From Diphasiastrum complanatum (Eukaryota > Streptophyta > Lycopodiopsida > Lycopodiales > Lycopodiaceae): a DNA stretch of 64,000 nucleotides. The notes under the pieces are model-generated. The model was given only the letters and a program-made list of their open reading frames with translations. It was not told where the DNA came from and made no database searches. This document shows positions 60,451 to 64,000 of this stretch, piece after piece. The translations under genes were made by a program, and so were the position numbers. The stretch covers positions 46,053,906 through 46,117,905 of the forward strand of contig CM055101.1 in NCBI GenBank assembly GCA_029204225.1, given 5' to 3'. Every line of letters begins with the position of its first letter. Within the stretch, counting starts at the first letter, position 1.

Positions 60451-60795
60451 TGTAGGCTTACAATGATACTTGGAGTGGTGGTCACTTACAAAAATGCACT
60501 GTGGGACAAATAAGCCACATAGACTAACTTAACTTTGAATCACACTGGTGCCATGGGACAAACCCCCAATGGACCTTTGTGACTAACTTTTACATAACTT
60601 GACATAACTAGAAACTACATATCTATGTGCAGTGCCCATGGCAGTTTAAACTTAGAACTGAATATCTTAAGCCATTACAGATAAAGTAAAAGCCTAAACT
60701 TGATGGGCAAGTTCTACGTTTAAATCATATCCTGCTTGTATTTTTAAAGATGTTTTGCAGGATGACTAGAATATTCCTTGGAATATCAGCCTACA
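60451..60795 (-). repeat. Gypsy LTR copy (345 bp), inverted to 57372
   Basis: On the minus strand starts TGTAGGCTGATATTCC and ends GTAAGCCTACA (8-bp inverted ends TGTAGGCT/AGCCTACA). Near-identical to 57372-57701 in opposite orientation. It appears to lack the TATA-to-end part seen in the other copy. Confidence 0.75.
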
Positions 60796-60796
60796 T

Positions 60797-60905
60797 TTGG
60801 AGCTCGTAAAATTGGTGCAGATGCTAAAGCTTTCTTAAATTTTTCAAATGCTTCCAACGCCTCAGTCGTCCAAATAGGGACATATTCACGATCATTTCCA
60901 TTTGC
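60797..60905 (-). pseudogene. Gypsy RT/RNase H junction fragment
   Basis: Minus strand: YVPIWTTEALEAFEKFKKAL and ASAPILRAP, the segment between RT and RNase H (AF..LK..L..AP.L..P). It is cut directly by the LTR at 60795. Confidence 0.65.
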
Positions 60906-61084
60906 GGCGCTTTAGGTTCTGTCATCTTGAAGGGTTCTTCATGATGGTACAACTAAGTATTAACATTCGTTCATGGATGATGTAAATTCGTAGGTGGCAC
61001 AAGTGAAGAATGGGCTTCGGTTGCTACTTTAGCTGCCTCTAATTCCTCTTCTTCTTACAATTGTTTAATCCACTGCCTCATATT

Positions 61085-62620
61085 CTAGTATCTCTTTTTT
61101 TCTGAGTTGAGATTCGGATACACCCCTGATGCAGTAGGTATATCTGTAGTTGGTACAGATTCAATATGTACTGGATCAACTAGAACTTCTTTTTGCTTTT
61201 GAACTCTAGTAACGACCATCAAAGGTACACTTGGTTTAGTAGACTGAGTTGTTGGTCTTTGCTTGATCATAATCATATTCACTGGAGTAGTAACCGCTGG
61301 TCGTTTTGGTCTTGCTGGGAAATCCTTGTAACAATGTCCATAACCACATTCCCAACAGAATGGAACAAACTTTCCTTTGTTCGGACATTCTGCAACTCTA
61401 TGGTTCTCTTCGCATGCAAAGAATTCAAGTGGTGCTCTGGCCCATTGTCTTGCTGCTTGTTGTTGCGTGGTAGCATAAATAGCCTATTGTTCTGAAGGTC
61501 CACTCTCTTGATCATTATTGTAGTTCCATTGCTCATTACCATTGTAAGGCTCTGGTTCCATTAGATTCACAGGAGGAGCTTGTTGTGCTTGTGGAGCTGG
61601 AAAAGCTAGTCGTTCAAAAAATTACAGGCCAAAGTTCTGAGTCTGGTTCTTAGGATCAGGTCCCTTATAGGTAGTAGGTTCTCGATATTGAAGCTTAGCA
61701 TACCTTTGCTGGATAATCCGAGGATTAAATGAGCAAAAAAATGTTTCATGTCCTGGAGAATTGCATAGATGACAAATAGTATTTGCCATTCATTGTTTCA
61801 ATGTTGTACATTCATTCATGGTGTAATTTCCTGCACAAATTGAACACCCGACTAGGAAAAGTCTTAGCAAACTTTTCCGTTGCGTTGTTACTCTTAGCAT
61901 GCACCTCTTCCAAAGCTTTCAACTTTTCGTTAAATTGAGACTGCATCTTATCTAGCTGCATCTGTTGCTTTTGACCAAGTTTCTCAAACTAGTTCATCAT
62001 CAACTCCACCGTAGCATTAATATTCATGGATGCAATAGTGGTGGATGTAGTAGTGGTTTGCCCCACTGTATAAGGCATCATTCCAATATTTGGTTCATCA
62101 TCAGAATCTTCATCCTCCTCTCGTATCGCATCGTCCATAGCATTTTGTATGGAGATATACTCAATATGGCATTTTAGCTCGCGTCTAATCCTTTTAGGTA
62201 GACTTGTTAAAAACCACATAATCATAACATCATCATTAATTAAATCGGGATCACACTCAGATCTGAGGTGTTTAACCCATTCAATATAATCTCGTATTCC
62301 CTCTCTCTTTCCCATTTTAATTCTACTTAAAAGTAGGAAAGAATCTTCCATAAATTTTCTCGGTTTAAATCTTGTGATGAGGGCTTGTTTAACAACTTTC
62401 CAATCTGCACGTTCTGTTTCATCTTGGTTATAAAACCAATCTTGTGCTGCTCCAGTTAAGGCCATAGGAAATAGCTTAAGTTTATCTTGTGGAAAAACTT
62501 TGCCATATACCTCACATGATTTAGAATATATTTTGAGAAATCTGATAGGATCAGATAATCCATTATACTTTGGAATCTCTAACCGAGGTGACCTTCTAAC
62601 AACAATTGGTGGAACATCAA
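61085..62620 (-). pseudogene. Ty3/gypsy gag with nucleocapsid
   Basis: Capsid: RSPRLEIPKYNGLSDPIRFL (about 62600-62540), MALTGAAQDWFYNQDETERA, ALITRFKPRKFMEDSFLLLS and GIRDYIEWVKHLRSECDP, typical Retrotrans_gag (frame 62465 to 61989). After an acidic linker (REEDEDSDDEPN) and a stop, nucleocapsid-like fingers FFACEENHRVAEC and CWECGYGHCYKDF lie near 61440-61340. Both are imperfect. A C-terminal frame ends at 61085. Protease and RT are absent. Confidence 0.8.
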
Positions 62621-63950
62621 TTGTGAATCAATTCGATCTGACAATGAGATTAGATCTAGATTTTTCAATCAAATTCTATCTCAGATCAGATATGTAAAAA
62701 CTATATCACTTGACAATAATCAAATTTCTGATTTTTGAAAAAAGGTCTTTTGATCAAGGGATTCAACACTTCTAAAATCAAGCTTTTTCAGAATCAAATA
62801 AAAAATGTAACAAAATTTCTCAGAAATTTGACAGTGGCTAGATTTGGTAGATTAGAACCTAAAAATAGTATGGGCAAAGGTTTTCTAGGCAAAGAATGAC
62901 CCGACGAAGGTTCTTCACTGCTATTTTGAAAAAAAATCATTGATCTGGCTATTTCTGACAAATCTGGTAAAGATAACCTTTGCCAATTTAATAGTGGATA
63001 AATTTTATAGAGATAAGACTAGGGTAGAACTAGCGAAGGTTATTTTAGGCGAACAGTAAGATTTTGTAACTTGGCGAGGATTAAAATGGACTTTTTGGAT
63101 GATCCTGACAGATCTAACCTTCGTCGAACTCACAAATGATGAAATACTATAATCCGAATTCTCAGAAAAGTAGGCGAAGGTTCAAGCGAAGGTTCAAGAG
63201 TGATATTGTTATTCTTGCAGAAAGGTGGCCCTTTTTGACAAAAGTAGGTCAATATGACAACTCATCTTGACTTAACATTTGCCCAACTCACTGATTATCA
63301 GAAATAGTATGTCAGACTGGCACAGACTTTGGCGAAGGTTTAGAGTTCTTCTCAGAGAACTGATATTTTTGCAGAAAGGTGTAAATTTTTCACAAAAGAT
63401 TACCAACAACTAGATGAACAGTCACTTTGGCCTTCTATTTTTGGTATTAATCTTCGTCGACCTCACAGTAGATAGATCTAAATCACACCTATGTGCAGTA
63501 AATCGGGCGAAGATTATTTTTCTGTTTTTTTGAGCTTTTTGTGGTTTTCTGATTGTTTTTGTTCTATTTTTGGAGATCTGTTGGGAATTAATGTTCGCCC
63601 TTCAATATGAAGATACTCTATATGAATTTAGTCCTACATGCAACTCGCCGAATGTTCTTTTCCAGAGAGCAAGGAGTTATCAAGTTTGATGACGAAATTG
63701 TCTTCTTCTTCACCAAATCTGCATAAATGAGCAATTTTTGTTGTTTTCTCTAATTTCTTAGATCCAAATCTGTATGGCTTTCTCTGCTCAACAATCAAAT
63801 TAGATTTCAAACAAGCAAAACCACTCAAATCAAGCAAAATAGCACCCAATCTAACCCTAAGATGCAGTTTTAACCCTACTAATGCCAAAACAAGATGCCT
63901 AAATGCAAGCTAACATCCATCCAAACATGCTGCAAACTGAAAAATTGGCG
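62621..63950 (-). other. Leader of the minus-strand gypsy element
   Basis: No gene. The word GCGAAGGTT and close variants (GCGAAGATT, AACCTTCG) recur at irregular spacing from 62890 to 63610. The minus-strand frame at 63634-63888 has no known domain. Confidence 0.5.
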
Positions 63951-63970
63951 CTCCCTGGCAACAACACCAA
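63951..63970 (-). promoter_or_regulatory. Probable gypsy primer-binding site
   Basis: Minus strand TTGGTGTTGTTGCCAGGGAG, the kind of sequence found after the 5' LTR of Tat/Athila-type plant gypsy elements. The preceding bases CTACA (63978 to 63974) would be the LTR end, so the LTR occupies 63974 to the window end and beyond. Confidence 0.55.
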
Positions 63971-63973
63971 AAT

Positions 63974-64000
63974 TGTAGTGGGCTATTTCCTATCCTTTCC
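63974..64000 (-). repeat. Edge of a gypsy 5' LTR
   Basis: Minus-strand end ...AAATAGCCCACTACA next to the primer-binding site. It does not match the end of the LTR at 60451, so the two may belong to different families. Confidence 0.4.

Noticed and set aside
57372-60795. Inverted repeats as terminal repeats of a DNA transposon
   Set aside because: Each arm starts TGTAGGCT, one carries a TATA box and is followed by gypsy integrase, and the other adjoins gypsy RT/gag, so they are LTR pieces. No transposase was seen between them.

Overview
This is a 64-kb piece of a plant nuclear genome. The evidence is one spliced host gene, for the plant form of tubulin-folding cofactor D, set among plant-type Ty1/copia, Ty3/gypsy and LINE elements, several with initiator-tRNA-Met primer-binding sites. 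Introns of up to 15 kb filled with nested retroelements suggest a land plant with a large, repeat-rich genome. A fern or other non-angiosperm is plausible, but that is a weak inference.

Host gene. Ten coding exons on the + strand between 5449 and 47300 join in phase with consensus AG/GT borders. They encode 815 residues of a TBCD/TITAN1-like tubulin chaperone; the N-terminal third lies left of the window. All ten exons are open. Introns of 14.1, 5.3 and 14.9 kb hold most of the repeats.

Left flank (1-5448). A 3'-truncated copia element on the - strand with one LTR, then non-coding DNA with hairpin-rich short words and a tRNA-like SINE candidate.

Intron 8801-22914. A decayed gypsy (+), a decayed gypsy (-) carrying a short tRNA-derived SINE with a perfect 15-bp target duplication, LINE fragments, an LTR-bounded chromovirus lacking protease and RT (15315-19760), and a gypsy gag-protease piece.

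Intron 25906-31241. A second partial copy of the same chromovirus, a fragment of another LTR family, and pieces of gypsy and copia RT and RNase H.

Intron 32078-47000. A gag-only gypsy-like element whose 5' LTR is split at a (CT)n tract by a same-orientation stack of LINE copies. One LINE is nearly full length (34457-39530). Its ORF1 and ORF2 are in one frame, separated by a UAG followed by a GC hairpin. Two solo-LTR-like insertions sit inside the gypsy element.

Right flank (47301-64000). Copia and gypsy fragments, a mostly complete but broken copia element (-), a (GA)n tract, and two gypsy pieces with nearly identical LTR segments in inverted orientation.

The only likely functional protein gene is the host TBCD gene. 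All retroelement coding regions carry stops, frameshifts, deletions or catalytic substitutions.
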